A DNA stretch of 64,000 bases. It comes from JAMOQA01 sp964420365 (GTDB lineage Bacteria; Acidobacteriota; Polarisedimenticolia; J045). The translations under genes were made by a program, and so were the position numbers. Below, in pieces: positions 27,981-38,091 of the stretch (position 1 is its first letter; each line of letters starts with the position of its first letter). The DNA is taken from contig CAYQTA010000011.1 of assembly GCA_964420365.1 (NCBI GenBank), positions 51,242-115,241 on the forward strand, read 5' to 3'. The notes under the pieces were generated by a model, which saw only the letters and a program-made list of their open reading frames with translations, did no database searches and was not told where the DNA came from.

Positions 27981-30564
27981 GCGGGTCCACGGGGCACCCC
28001 GCCCCGGCCCGGTCTTGCCCGGGCCGGCGGCCTTCGTCCTGCTCGGGGTGATTCTCCTCGGCGCCGTCCTGTTCGGTGCCGTCGGGGAGATCCCGCTTCC
28101 CTTCGACCTTCCGCGGGTCGAGATCCGTAACCTGTACGCCGGCCTCGCGTGCCTCCTCGCCGGCACGGTGATCTGGCGAGCGGACCGTGGGCCGGAACGG
28201 CTGCTCGTCGCCGGGGTCCTCGCCTACCCGCTGCTCCTGGCGCTCCAGCTCGTGCGGATGCCGGCCGGCCTGCTGGGCGTGCTCGCCCCGGCCAACCTGG
28301 CCTCGTGGCGGGAAACCTGGCCGGGCCCCCTCGGGGACTGCACCGCGGACCTCGTCTCCCCTGCGCCGCCCTCGTGGCTGCCGGTCTCCCTCGACCCGGT
28401 GAGCACCCGCGTCACGCTGTTCCTCGTCGCCGCCGGGAGCCTGGTGTTCCTGGCCTCCCGGGCGCTCCACCGCTCGCACCCGGGCTGGCGCAACCGCCTG
28501 CTCTGGATCCTCGCGATCTTCGCCACCGCCGAGGCGGCCTACGGCATCGGGCAATGGGGCGCCGGGACCCCCCACGTGCTGTGGCAGGTGAAACAGGCCT
28601 ACCGCGACTGCGCGAGCGGCACCCTGATCAACCGGAACCATTTCGCGATGATGGTGTACCTGGGCCTCGGGGCGACCCTCTCCCTCCTGTCCTTCCTCGA
28701 GGGGAGGCACCGCGGCCCCGGCCACGAGGACCCCGGCCGGGAGACCTTTCTGCGAACGTCGCTGGCCGTCATGGTCGGCGTCCAGCTCGCCGCGATTCTC
28801 GCCAGCAAGTCCCGGGCCGGCCTTGCCGCCGCCCTCCTCGTCGTTCTCCCGTTCCTGCCGAGACTGGTCCTGCGGGGCCGGGGCCCTTCCCGGGCGGTCG
28901 TCCTGCTCGTGCTGCTCCTGGTCGCCGTCCCCGCCGTTCTCCTGGTCGGCCCGGACGTGATGGAACGGCTCGGCCAGCTTCCGCTCGAGTGGGAGAGCCC
29001 CTCCGGGCGCGGCGCGGTGCTGCGGGCGAGCCTGGCGATCGTCCGGACCTTCCCCGTCCTCGGCACGGGCGGTGGCACGTTCGCCATGGTCTTCTCCCGG
29101 TGGCGGACGGAGGGCATCCAGAGCCGCTACACCTTCGCCCACGACGACTACCTCCAGGTCCTGATCGAGGGGGGCTTCCTGGGGCTCCTCGCCGCCCTCC
29201 TCCCGGTTCTTCTCGTCGGGGCGCTCCTCCTGGCGGCACGGCGGCGGGCCCGCCGGGAAGGGGGAGCGCCGGAAATCCCCTGGCCCCTGGTCGTCGCCCT
29301 CGGCGCCCTGCTCCTGCACGAGGTCGTCGACTTCTCTCTCCAGATCCCCTCGAACGCCCTTCTCGTCGCCCTGGCGGCCCCCCTGGTGCTTCCGCGGCGC
29401 CTCGGTTCTCCGGCGGCGGCAAGGCCCCTCCGCGGCGTCGTCGCCGGGATCGCGTTCCTCCTGGTCCCCCTGGCGATCCTCCACTCCGTCGCCCGTTGGC
29501 CCGGCATCGCCGGCGTTCTGCCCTGGCCGGACCTGCCGGAGGTCCACCACGCCCGGGCCCGGGCCCTTGCGACGGGCCTCCGGCAGATCGACCGGGAGAC
29601 CCTCTGCCGGGCGCTCCACGAGGCGACGCTCGCGGAGGGGCTCCGCACGATCGACGCCTACCAGTCCGTGCTGTGGGCGACGCTGGGCGCCCGGGCGGCC
29701 CTGATGGAAGGGATCCCGTCGGCGGAGCGGGAGCGGCTGCGCGAAGAGGCACTCCGCGAGGCCGAGCGAACGGTGCTCCTCGACCCCTGGAACGCGTGGC
29801 ACCGGCGCCGGCTGATGAACGTCTGCCTCTCCCTCGGTGCGCTGGACCGGGCCCTCGATCACGCGGAAGTGACCGCGCGCCTGCGCCCCGCCCTGGCGCG
29901 GAGGATCGTCCACCAGCTCCTCGACATGGGGGTTCCTCCCACCCTCGTCGCGGGGGTGATGGCCCGCTCCTGGATCCCGTTCCGGGAGCTGCTCCGGGCC
30001 CTGTGGCGCGAGAAGGACCTGGAAACGCTGCGGCTCGTCGTCCCTCCGGACCCCGAGCCCTCCGAGGTCACCTGCCGGGCGGGAGGCTACGTCCGCCTCG
30101 CGCTGCGGAAGCTCTACGGCAAGGAGCCCGACGAGTTCCTGGAGGCATGTCTCCGCCTCCCGGTGATCCGCGACGACGAGCGGGCCGCGGGAGACGTCCG
30201 GATCTGGCTCGCCCGGACCTGGTACGAACGCGGGGAGCTGGACCGGGTCCGGCAGATCCTCCCGGAGATCCGGGAGGGGGCGAGCCGGGACTACCTGGAG
30301 ATGGACCTCGCCCGCAGGGAGGGCGACTGGGAGACGGTCGTCCGGGTGGCGCGGCGGATGCTCGACCGGTACCGGCACCACCCCGACCCGATGTTCCGGG
30401 CCCGCATCCGGTGGCGCCTCGGCGAGGCGTACGCGCACCTCGGGCACATGCGGGCCGCCCTCGACCAGTTCCGAAAGGTCGCCCGCATCGACCCCGGGTA
30501 CCGGCAGGCCGAGAAGATCGTCCGCGAGCTGGAGCGGGGAGTGAACCGGTTCCGCGACCGCTGA
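27949..30564 (+). CDS. O-antigen ligase / Wzy-like polymerase with C-terminal TPR domain
   Basis: An 871-residue protein. It starts at a GTG (AGGGGAAG upstream) 32 bp inside the kinase gene. About a dozen hydrophobic spans fill residues 25-510. The large periplasmic-loop motif typical of the Wzy_C/O-antigen ligase family is seen around 'ASGTLINRNHFAMMVYLGLG' and 'TGGGTFAMVFSRWR', then 'YTFAHDDYLQVLIEGGFLGL' (the H-x-D-Y-L signature). Residues 540-871 form a soluble helical TPR-type domain ('AALDQFRKVARIDPGYRQAEK'). It is likely to join or polymerise repeat units at the membrane, with the TPR part organising partners. No glycosyltransferase genes follow. Confidence 0.88.
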   Translation: MSPPRAPTTPERVHGAPRPGPVLPGPAAFVLLGVILLGAVLFGAVGEIPLPFDLPRVEIRNLYAGLACLLAGTVIWRADRGPERLLVAGVLAYPLLLALQLVRMPAGLLGVLAPANLASWRETWPGPLGDCTADLVSPAPPSWLPVSLDPVSTRVTLFLVAAGSLVFLASRALHRSHPGWRNRLLWILAIFATAEAAYGIGQWGAGTPHVLWQVKQAYRDCASGTLINRNHFAMMVYLGLGATLSLLSFLEGRHRGPGHEDPGRETFLRTSLAVMVGVQLAAILASKSRAGLAAALLVVLPFLPRLVLRGRGPSRAVVLLVLLLVAVPAVLLVGPDVMERLGQLPLEWESPSGRGAVLRASLAIVRTFPVLGTGGGTFAMVFSRWRTEGIQSRYTFAHDDYLQVLIEGGFLGLLAALLPVLLVGALLLAARRRARREGGAPEIPWPLVVALGALLLHEVVDFSLQIPSNALLVALAAPLVLPRRLGSPAAARPLRGVVAGIAFLLVPLAILHSVARWPGIAGVLPWPDLPEVHHARARALATGLRQIDRETLCRALHEATLAEGLRTIDAYQSVLWATLGARAALMEGIPSAERERLREEALREAERTVLLDPWNAWHRRRLMNVCLSLGALDRALDHAEVTARLRPALARRIVHQLLDMGVPPTLVAGVMARSWIPFRELLRALWREKDLETLRLVVPPDPEPSEVTCRAGGYVRLALRKLYGKEPDEFLEACLRLPVIRDDERAAGDVRIWLARTWYERGELDRVRQILPEIREGASRDYLEMDLARREGDWETVVRVARRMLDRYRHHPDPMFRARIRWRLGEAYAHLGHMRAALDQFRKVARIDPGYRQAEKIVRELERGVNRFRDR

Positions 30565-30642
30565 GTCCCCCGCCGGCTCCGCATCGGCCGACGGTGCGCG
30601 GATCGTCCCCGGCGGGTATCCTCGCCGGCTGGAGGTGGAACC

Positions 30643-31245
30643 GTGACCGCCCGTGCCCTGTTCGTCCCGCCCCTCGTTCTCGCCCTGCTCCTCGGTCCCG
30701 CCACGCTCCCCGGCCTGGCGCGGAGCCGGAAGGGAACCGACCCGCTCGCGACGTCGACGGTGGAAGGGACGGTGCGCGACGCCTCGGGCCGGGCACTCGC
30801 CAACGTGACCGTGGTCGCCGAGTGCCTCGAGGACCCCGGCAGGACGGCCGAGGCGACGACGGACGCGAGGGGCCGCTACCGCCTCGATGGTCTCCGGTAC
30901 GGGCACTGGAAGCTCGCCTTCCGCCGGGGAGACCGGGCCTGGCCCGCCAACCGCGTGCTTCTCGTCCCGCCACGGAAGAAGGTCGAGGCGAACTTCGCCC
31001 TCGGTCCCGCCCTTCCCGAGGACCAGGACCTCGGCCTCGCACCCGGGAAGGACGTTCCCCTGGCGGGTCGTCCGGCGGCCGGCGTGGCCCACCTCGAGGA
31101 GAAGCTCGGGCCGTCCGGGTGGGCCTGGTTCCGTACCGGCAAGGGAGTGGCGGTCCTGCTCGGCGGATCGGCCCTCCTCGTCGCCGGCGTGATCGCGCTG
31201 GCCGAGGACGACGACGAGGTCATCGCAAGTCCTTCCCGCCCATAG
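30643..31245 (+). CDS. Exported CRP-domain protein with C-terminal helix and acidic tail (protein B)
   Basis: A 200-residue protein, GTG start, RBS GGAGG, -10-like TATCCT at 30617-30622. The signal peptide is about 1-27. One CRP domain follows ('VEGTVRDASGRALANVTVV', 'TDARGRYRLDGLRYGHWKL') with the paralogue signature 'PANRVLLVPPRKKVE...LGPALPED'. The C-terminus is a hydrophobic helix ('GVAVLLGGSALLVAGVIALA') then EDDDEVIASPSRP. The stretch from ANRV through LGPxxPED aligns with protein C (31458), so B and C are direct paralogues; protein A is more distant. Function unknown, presumed envelope-associated. Confidence 0.75.
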   Translation: MTARALFVPPLVLALLLGPATLPGLARSRKGTDPLATSTVEGTVRDASGRALANVTVVAECLEDPGRTAEATTDARGRYRLDGLRYGHWKLAFRRGDRAWPANRVLLVPPRKKVEANFALGPALPEDQDLGLAPGKDVPLAGRPAAGVAHLEEKLGPSGWAWFRTGKGVAVLLGGSALLVAGVIALAEDDDEVIASPSRP

Positions 31246-31339
31246 AGTTACGCCGTAGCGCGCGGAGGCGGCGGAGGTCGCGGATCCGGGGCGCCCCTTT
31301 CGTGTCCGCGAAGATTCGCATTCGTCCGAACTCCCCCCC

Positions 31340-31368
31340 TTGATCCCGGCGAAGCCATGCATTACGTT
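31340..31368 (+). promoter_or_regulatory. Putative promoter for protein C gene
   Basis: TTGATC (31340-31345), a 17-bp spacer and TACGTT (31363-31368) give a reasonable sigma70-like promoter in the least GC-rich part of this intergenic stretch. The predicted start leaves an 80-nt leader before the ATG at 31458. Confidence 0.45.
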
Positions 31369-31457
31369 TAGCTCGTGGCCACCTTGTGCCGCGGGCGTTC
31401 CGGGCGTGTCCGGGAGAACGGGCACGAGCCGGCCCGGGCCGGAAAAGGGGAGATGGG

Positions 31458-32144
31458 ATGCGTACGAAGTTCGAGAGGGTGCGTCGCCTCGCGCTGATCC
31501 TCGTGATCGTCGGGCTGGTCCTCGGGCCCCAGACCACCTGGACCCTCGCCGCCGGAACGGCGGGCAACGTCGTCATCCGCGGAAAGGTCGGCTCCGCCGA
31601 GACGGGCGAGCCGATCGCCGGTGCCCGGGTGTACGCGGTCCACCTCGACACCAAGCAGGTCTTCACGTCGGCGCTGACGAACGCGAAGGGGGAGTACCAG
31701 ATCACCGGGCTCCCGTTCGGCTACTACGACATCGCGGTCGAGACCACCGACGGGCTCTACCTGGCGAACCGGGTGATCAACGCGCCCGCCGGGGAGAAGG
31801 TCGACATGTCCCTGATGCTCGGGCCGCCCCAGCCGGAGGACACCGAGTGGTGGTCCGCGGAGCCGGATCGCCGGATCCCCGGCCTTGACCGGGTGCCCAG
31901 CGGCGTCGCCCGCATCGTCGAGGGCCGGGTGCCCCTGGCGAAGGCGAAGGCCCTCGCCTCCGCGAGCGGCGCGGCCGCCGGCGGGACGGCGGCCGCCGGG
32001 GCCGGGGCCGCCGGGGCCGCCGTGGCGGCCGGCACGGCTTCCTGGCTCGTCCCCGCCCTCGCGGTTGCCGGAATGGTCGGCCTCGCTGCCGTGGTCAACG
32101 ACGACAACGACACGAACGACAGCGAGGCGAGCGAGTTCGAGTGA
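31458..32144 (+). CDS. Exported CRP-domain protein with C-terminal helix and acidic tail (protein C)
   Basis: A 228-residue protein. The signal peptide is about 1-32. The CRP domain reads 'VIRGKVGSAETGEPIAGARV' and 'TNAKGEYQITGLPFGYYDI', followed by the B/C paralogue signature 'LANRVINAPAGEKVD...LGPPQPED'. An Ala/Gly-rich flexible stretch (about 165-195) precedes a hydrophobic helix ('WLVPALAVAGMVGLAAVV') and the tail NDDNDTNDSEASEFE. The tail has eight Asp/Glu in 15 residues, the opposite charge to a normal stop-transfer or sortase-type tail. It has its own promoter and a strong terminator, so it may be expressed apart from the export operon. Confidence 0.78.
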   Translation: MRTKFERVRRLALILVIVGLVLGPQTTWTLAAGTAGNVVIRGKVGSAETGEPIAGARVYAVHLDTKQVFTSALTNAKGEYQITGLPFGYYDIAVETTDGLYLANRVINAPAGEKVDMSLMLGPPQPEDTEWWSAEPDRRIPGLDRVPSGVARIVEGRVPLAKAKALASASGAAAGGTAAAGAGAAGAAVAAGTASWLVPALAVAGMVGLAAVVNDDNDTNDSEASEFE

Positions 32145-32171
32145 TTCCTCGCAGGGGCCGCTGAGACGCTG

Positions 32172-32197
32172 CGAGGCGGGCCGCTCGGCCCGCCTCG
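32172..32197 (+). terminator. Hairpin terminator after protein C gene
   Basis: A perfect 11-bp stem (CGAGGCGGGCC / GGCCCGCCTCG) with tetraloop GCTC lies 28 bp after the stop. The following sequence is only weakly T-rich. Confidence 0.6.
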
Positions 32198-32208
32198 TCG
32201 CGTCTGCT

Positions 32209-32228
32209 CCCCCCTCTCACCAGGGGGG
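32209..32228 (-). terminator. Hairpin after the zinc-ribbon gene
   Basis: CCCCCC and GGGGGG separated by 8 nt form a 6-bp stem beginning 12 bp past the stop of the minus-strand gene at 32240. This and the plus-strand hairpin at 32172 insulate convergent transcription units. Confidence 0.4.
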
Positions 32229-32239
32229 AAACGCCCGGA

Positions 32240-32491
32240 TCAGGCGCCCCACATCTCGCGCCAGCGGGTCTTTTCCTGGCGGCGGCGCACGTCCCGCCGA
32301 TCGAGCAGGTCCCAGAGCTGGTCGACCTCTCCCCGCCCGGCCTCGGTGCACGTGGAACAGAGGGGGAAGGGCGCCATCTCGTCGACCTCGACGACCGTCT
32401 CGACTCCCGCCCGGTCACAGGTCACGCAGTAGTAGCGGCCCCGCGCGGGACACCGCTCGCCCGGCTTCCAGGTATCCTGCTGCGCCAGCAC
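32240..32491 (-). CDS. Small zinc-ribbon protein
   Basis: An 83-residue protein with two pairs of cysteines, 'CPARGRYYCVTC' and 'CSTC', suited to bind one zinc in a ribbon or knuckle fold, followed by a charged helix ('DQLWDLLDRRDVRRRQEKTRWREMW'). I chose the GTG at 32491 because GAGGAGG is 7-8 bp upstream; the longer open frame has no such site. It lies 70 bp downstream of lon on the same strand. Not recognised as a named family; a protein- or nucleic-acid-binding adaptor is possible. Confidence 0.6.
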   Translation of the reverse strand: MLAQQDTWKPGERCPARGRYYCVTCDRAGVETVVEVDEMAPFPLCSTCTEAGRGEVDQLWDLLDRRDVRRRQEKTRWREMWGA

Positions 32492-32561
32492 GTTCGGTCC
32501 TCCTCGGGGCCGGTCGGCCCACGCGAAAGGGACCCCATGGTGCCCCGGGAAGGCCCCGCGA

Positions 32562-35024
<2,463 letters not shown>

Positions 35025-35068
35025 CGTCGGCTCCCCGCCGCCTCCGCGGGCGGCTCCGTCGAATCGAA

Positions 35069-35093
35069 GGGGCGGGAGACGTCCTCCCGCCCC
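35069..35093 (-). terminator. Hairpin between hsp20 and lon
   Basis: A perfect 10-bp stem (GGGGCGGGAG / CTCCCGCCCC) with a 5-nt loop, followed on the minus strand by TTCGATT. It probably attenuates read-through from hsp20 into lon. Confidence 0.5.
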
Positions 35094-35143
35094 GCGAGGC
35101 AAGTCCGCCAGGCGTCCCGGCCGTCCGGCACGGAGCGGCCTGC

Positions 35144-35590
35144 TCAGGACCTGATCTCGATCTTCCGCGGCCGGGCCTCCTCGGCCTTGGGCAGGATCAC
35201 GCGGAGGACACCGTCATGGTACTCCGCCGTGATGCGCGACACGTCCACCGAGGCCGGCAGGGCGAAGGTCCGGGTGAACTTCCCGTACGCCCGCTCCGTG
35301 CGGTAGACCGTGCTGTCCTGGTACTCCTCCGGCGGCTTGCGCTCGCCGCTCAGCGTGAGCGTGCGATTCTCCACCGAGATGTCGATGTCGTCCCGGCTCA
35401 CCCCGGGCAGGTCCGCCACCAGCACCAGGTCGTCCCCGTGCTCGATGATGTCCACCGGCGGCGCCCACAGGCCCGCCGTCGTGCTGGTCGTACCGGCCTC
35501 GACGCTCTCGAACGCGTCCCGGAGCAGCCGGGCCATCTCGTCCTGCATCCGCGCCAGGTTGCGCAGCGGCTCCAGTCCAACGAACGCCAT
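35144..35590 (-). CDS. Hsp20-family small heat-shock protein
   Basis: A 148-residue holdase chaperone. The alpha-crystallin domain runs from 'PPVDIIEHGDDLVLVADLPGV' (split) through 'DIDISVENRTLTLSGERK' to 'ITAEYHDGVLRVILPKAEE', with the A-x-x-x-n-G-v-L motif seen as 'YHDGVLRVILPK'. An N-terminal helical arm (MAFVGLEPLRNLARMQDEM) and a C-terminal IxI/V-type tail (RKIEIRS) drive oligomerisation. Start 35590 has an ideal AAGGAGG; the longer frame to 35707 runs through the promoter. It binds unfolding proteins without ATP. A promoter at 35679-35707 resembles the one in front of dnaJ-clpB. Confidence 0.95.
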   Translation of the reverse strand: MAFVGLEPLRNLARMQDEMARLLRDAFESVEAGTTSTTAGLWAPPVDIIEHGDDLVLVADLPGVSRDDIDISVENRTLTLSGERKPPEEYQDSTVYRTERAYGKFTRTFALPASVDVSRITAEYHDGVLRVILPKAEEARPRKIEIRS

Positions 35591-35678
35591 GGTCCACCTC
35601 CTTGCCGGGATCACCCCGCGGGATCCGTCCGCGGGGCGGGCTCGGCCGCTCCGAGATCCCCCGGCGGCCGGCATGCGT

Positions 35679-35707
35679 TTCCTAAGATGCGCGGTGGTTG
35701 CCGTCAA
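35679..35707 (-). promoter_or_regulatory. Promoter of hsp20, heat-shock-like
   Basis: TTGACG (35707-35702), 17 bp, TAGGAA (35684-35679) on the minus strand. Read as a sigma32-type site it is CTTGAC with CGCATCT about 11 bp downstream, a partial match to CTTGAA/CCCCATNT. It overlaps the end of the EF-G-like gene. Confidence 0.5.
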
Positions 35708-35710
35708 GGA

Positions 35711-37798
35711 TCAGCCCAGGCGGAGGTGGTCACGGCGCACGATCTGCTCGGGAACCGGCACGTAGTCCCACGGTTCGAGGGAGAAGCTCCCCCGCCCCTG
35801 GGTAAGGGACCGCAAGTCCGTCGAGTAACCGAACATCTCGGCCAGCGGCACGAAGCCCCGGATCACGGCCTGCTGGCCGACGACGGCGGTCTCCCGGATC
35901 TCCGCGCGGCGGGCGCCCAGGTCCTTCATCACGGGCCCGAGGAAGTCCTCGGGCAGGCGTACCTCGAGGCGCATCACCGGCTCGAGGACCACCGTGTCCG
36001 CCTCCTGCACGGCGGCCCGCAGGGCCATCGACAGGGAGGCGCCGAGCGGCAGGAGCGGATCCGGGGCATCCCCCAGCTCGAGACGCTCGAGCCGGACCCT
36101 GACGTCGACGACGGGGTAGCCGTACAGGCCCGCTCCTTCGCACCCGGTCCGGAGGATCTCCTCGGCTTCCCGCGCGAGCTCGGCCGGCAGGAGCATCGCG
36201 AACGTCCCCAGGTCGACCTCGACCGGGGGCTGGCTGCGATCCCCCGCCTCGCGGGGCCGGGGCTCCACGGCCACCACCGCGCGCGCGACGACCAGGGTCT
36301 CACCGATCCGCTTCTCGAACACCCCTTTGCCGGTCGCGGGAGCGGCGATCGTCTCCCGGTACGAAACCCGGGGCTTGCCGAACCGGGCATCGACCCGGAA
36401 GTCCCGGAGCATGCGGTCGCGCAGCACCTCGAGGTGCAGCTCCCCCATGCCCGACAGGATCAGTTGCCCCGTCTCCTCGTCGGTGTGACACCGGAACGTG
36501 GGATCTTCCCGCTGGAGCTTCTCGATCACCTCGAGGAGACGCTCCCGTTCCGCCGCGGTGCGGGTCTCCACCGCCACCGAGACGACGGTCTCCGGGAAGT
36601 GGATCGGCTCGTACGCGATCGGGTGCTCCGGGTCACAGAGGGTGTCCCCGGTCACGACGTTCTTGAGCGCGGGTGCGGCGACGATGTCCCCGCATGCCGC
36701 CTCCTTGACCGGCTCGGTCCGGTCGGCGTGGAGCCGGAGCAGGCGCCGGAGCCGGAGCCGGGTCTTCGTCCGCGGGTTGTAGCAGCGCTCGTCGGTGGTC
36801 AGGTTCCCCGAGTAGACCCGGAGCCAGTGGTAGTCCGTGTTCGGCGTGGCCACGACCTTGAAGACCAGCGCCGAGAACGGGGCATCCGGCGACGGGTCGC
36901 GGTAGAGGGTCTCACCGGTCTCCGGGTCGTGTCCCTCGGCCGGGGGACGATCGAGCGGCGATGGCAGGTAGTCGCACACCGCATCGAGGACCGGGCGGAT
37001 CCCCAGGTCCTTGAGGGCGGCCCCGCAGAGCACCGGGACGAAGGTCCCGGCGATCGTCGCCTCGCGGACCGCCCGGCGGATGTCCGCGACCTCGATCGGC
37101 TCTTCCGCGAGCCAGCGATCGGCCAGCCAGTCGACGACCTCCGCGACCGCCTCGATCAGCCGCTCCCGGGCGGCCTCGGCGGCCGGGCGGTCGTCCCGCG
37201 GGATCTCGCGGGCCTCGAGCTCCCGGCCGCGGGTCTCCGGGTCGAAGACGAGCCACTTCATCGTGAGCAGGTCGATTACGCCGTCCAGGTCCCCCTCGAG
37301 GCCATGGGGCAGGTTCAGGAAGGCCGCGTGGGCCCCGAGTTCCCCGCGGATCTCGCCGAGGACGCGCTCGTGGTCCGCGCCCGCCCGGTCGAGCTTGTTC
37401 ACGAAGGCGAGGCGCGGCACCCGGTACCGGTCCGCCTGGCGCCAGACGGTCTCGCTCTGGGGCTCGACGCCCTCCACGCCGGAGAAGATCACGACCGCAC
37501 CATCGAGCACGCGCAGGCTCCGCTCGACCTCGGCGGTGAAGTCGACGTGCCCCGGCGTATCGATCAGGTTGACCTGGTGGTCGTTCCACAGGAAGGTCGT
37601 GGCCGCCGCGGAGATCGTGATCCCCCGCTCCCGTTCGTCCGGCCGGAAGTCCATCGTCGCTTCGCCGTCGTGAACCTCCCCGATCTTGTGGGTGAGGCCG
37701 GCGTAGTACAGGAAGCGCTCCGTCGTCGTCGTCTTGCCGGCATCGATGTGCGCGATGATGCCGATGTTCCGGACCTTCTCGAGGGCCTTGAGCAGCAT
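35711..37798 (-). CDS. Elongation factor G-family GTPase, probable paralogue
   Basis: A 695-residue translational GTPase with normal EF-G domain order: G1 'AHIDAGKTTTTERF', switch I with 'RERGITISAAATTF', G3 'DTPGHVDF', G4 'NKLDRAGA', then domains II-V ending '...SLEPWDYVPVPEQIV'. The ATG at 37798 is preceded by GGGGAAGGCGG. It is not linked to rpsL, rpsG or tuf, so it is likely a second copy (EF-G2 type) working in translocation under stress or in ribosome recycling, rather than the str-operon fusA. The divergence is full length without gaps, so it should be an active GTPase. A structured RNA with its own terminator precedes it. Confidence 0.9.
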   Translation of the reverse strand: MLLKALEKVRNIGIIAHIDAGKTTTTERFLYYAGLTHKIGEVHDGEATMDFRPDERERGITISAAATTFLWNDHQVNLIDTPGHVDFTAEVERSLRVLDGAVVIFSGVEGVEPQSETVWRQADRYRVPRLAFVNKLDRAGADHERVLGEIRGELGAHAAFLNLPHGLEGDLDGVIDLLTMKWLVFDPETRGRELEAREIPRDDRPAAEAARERLIEAVAEVVDWLADRWLAEEPIEVADIRRAVREATIAGTFVPVLCGAALKDLGIRPVLDAVCDYLPSPLDRPPAEGHDPETGETLYRDPSPDAPFSALVFKVVATPNTDYHWLRVYSGNLTTDERCYNPRTKTRLRLRRLLRLHADRTEPVKEAACGDIVAAPALKNVVTGDTLCDPEHPIAYEPIHFPETVVSVAVETRTAAERERLLEVIEKLQREDPTFRCHTDEETGQLILSGMGELHLEVLRDRMLRDFRVDARFGKPRVSYRETIAAPATGKGVFEKRIGETLVVARAVVAVEPRPREAGDRSQPPVEVDLGTFAMLLPAELAREAEEILRTGCEGAGLYGYPVVDVRVRLERLELGDAPDPLLPLGASLSMALRAAVQEADTVVLEPVMRLEVRLPEDFLGPVMKDLGARRAEIRETAVVGQQAVIRGFVPLAEMFGYSTDLRSLTQGRGSFSLEPWDYVPVPEQIVRRDHLRLG

Positions 37799-37890
37799 GT
37801 CCGCCTTCCCCGGGGGGCATGCGCCCCCTCCCCGCGGCGCCGGGGGGCCGCGATCCCAGCACGGTACCAGCCGGCCCACGGCCGCTCAAG

Positions 37891-38085
37891 ACGGGGAAAA
37901 GAGATCCCCCGCGGCCGGAGCCGCGGGGGATGGCCTTTCTGGCTTGGAGAACCTGATGATCCGGATCCGGTCCGGCGGGCCGTTCCCCACCCGTTCTTTG
38001 CTGACCCGCGCGGTTTCCCGGCATCCGGGCCCACGAGCCAGGCTCTCCGCTGGTGCGAGGGAGCGCCTAGACGACCCTCCCTTGC
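37891..38085 (-). ncRNA. Candidate small RNA or attenuator leader upstream of EF-G paralogue
   Basis: The 318 bp between the molybdopterin-like gene and the EF-G-like gene hold no credible ORF. On the minus strand a TTGACA-N17-AATAAT promoter predicts a start at G38085. The roughly 190-nt transcript has a 5' hairpin (AGGGAG / CTCCCT, with flanking pairs), an internal CCCGG-ATG-CCGGG hairpin and a GGTGGG / CCCGCC stem. Two stretches, GGAGA and CTGGCT, can pair with downstream TCTCC or AGCCAG but not both at once. It ends in a perfect 12-bp terminator and CTCTTTTCC. Length is close to 6S RNA, but I could not fit 6S, SRP, tmRNA, RNase P or a known riboswitch core. Confidence 0.6.
37904..37931 (-). 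terminator. Intrinsic terminator of the candidate small RNA
   Basis: A perfect 12-bp stem (ATCCCCCGCGGC / GCCGCGGGGGAT) with a 4-nt loop. On the minus strand it is followed by CTCTTTTCC, one of the best rho-independent terminators in the window. It lies 106 bp upstream of the EF-G-like start, so it could act as an attenuator. Confidence 0.75.
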
Positions 38086-38091
38086 GAACTA

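Noticed and set aside
36912..38024. A minus-strand frame running through the candidate RNA
   Set aside because: It lies in a different frame of the EF-G gene over most of its length and has the low-complexity Gly/Arg/Pro composition of a shadow; no RBS near its start.
37891..38085. Identification of the candidate RNA as 6S RNA
   Set aside because: Length fits, but I could not pair the 5' and 3' ends into the long bulged helix of 6S, so I left it unnamed.
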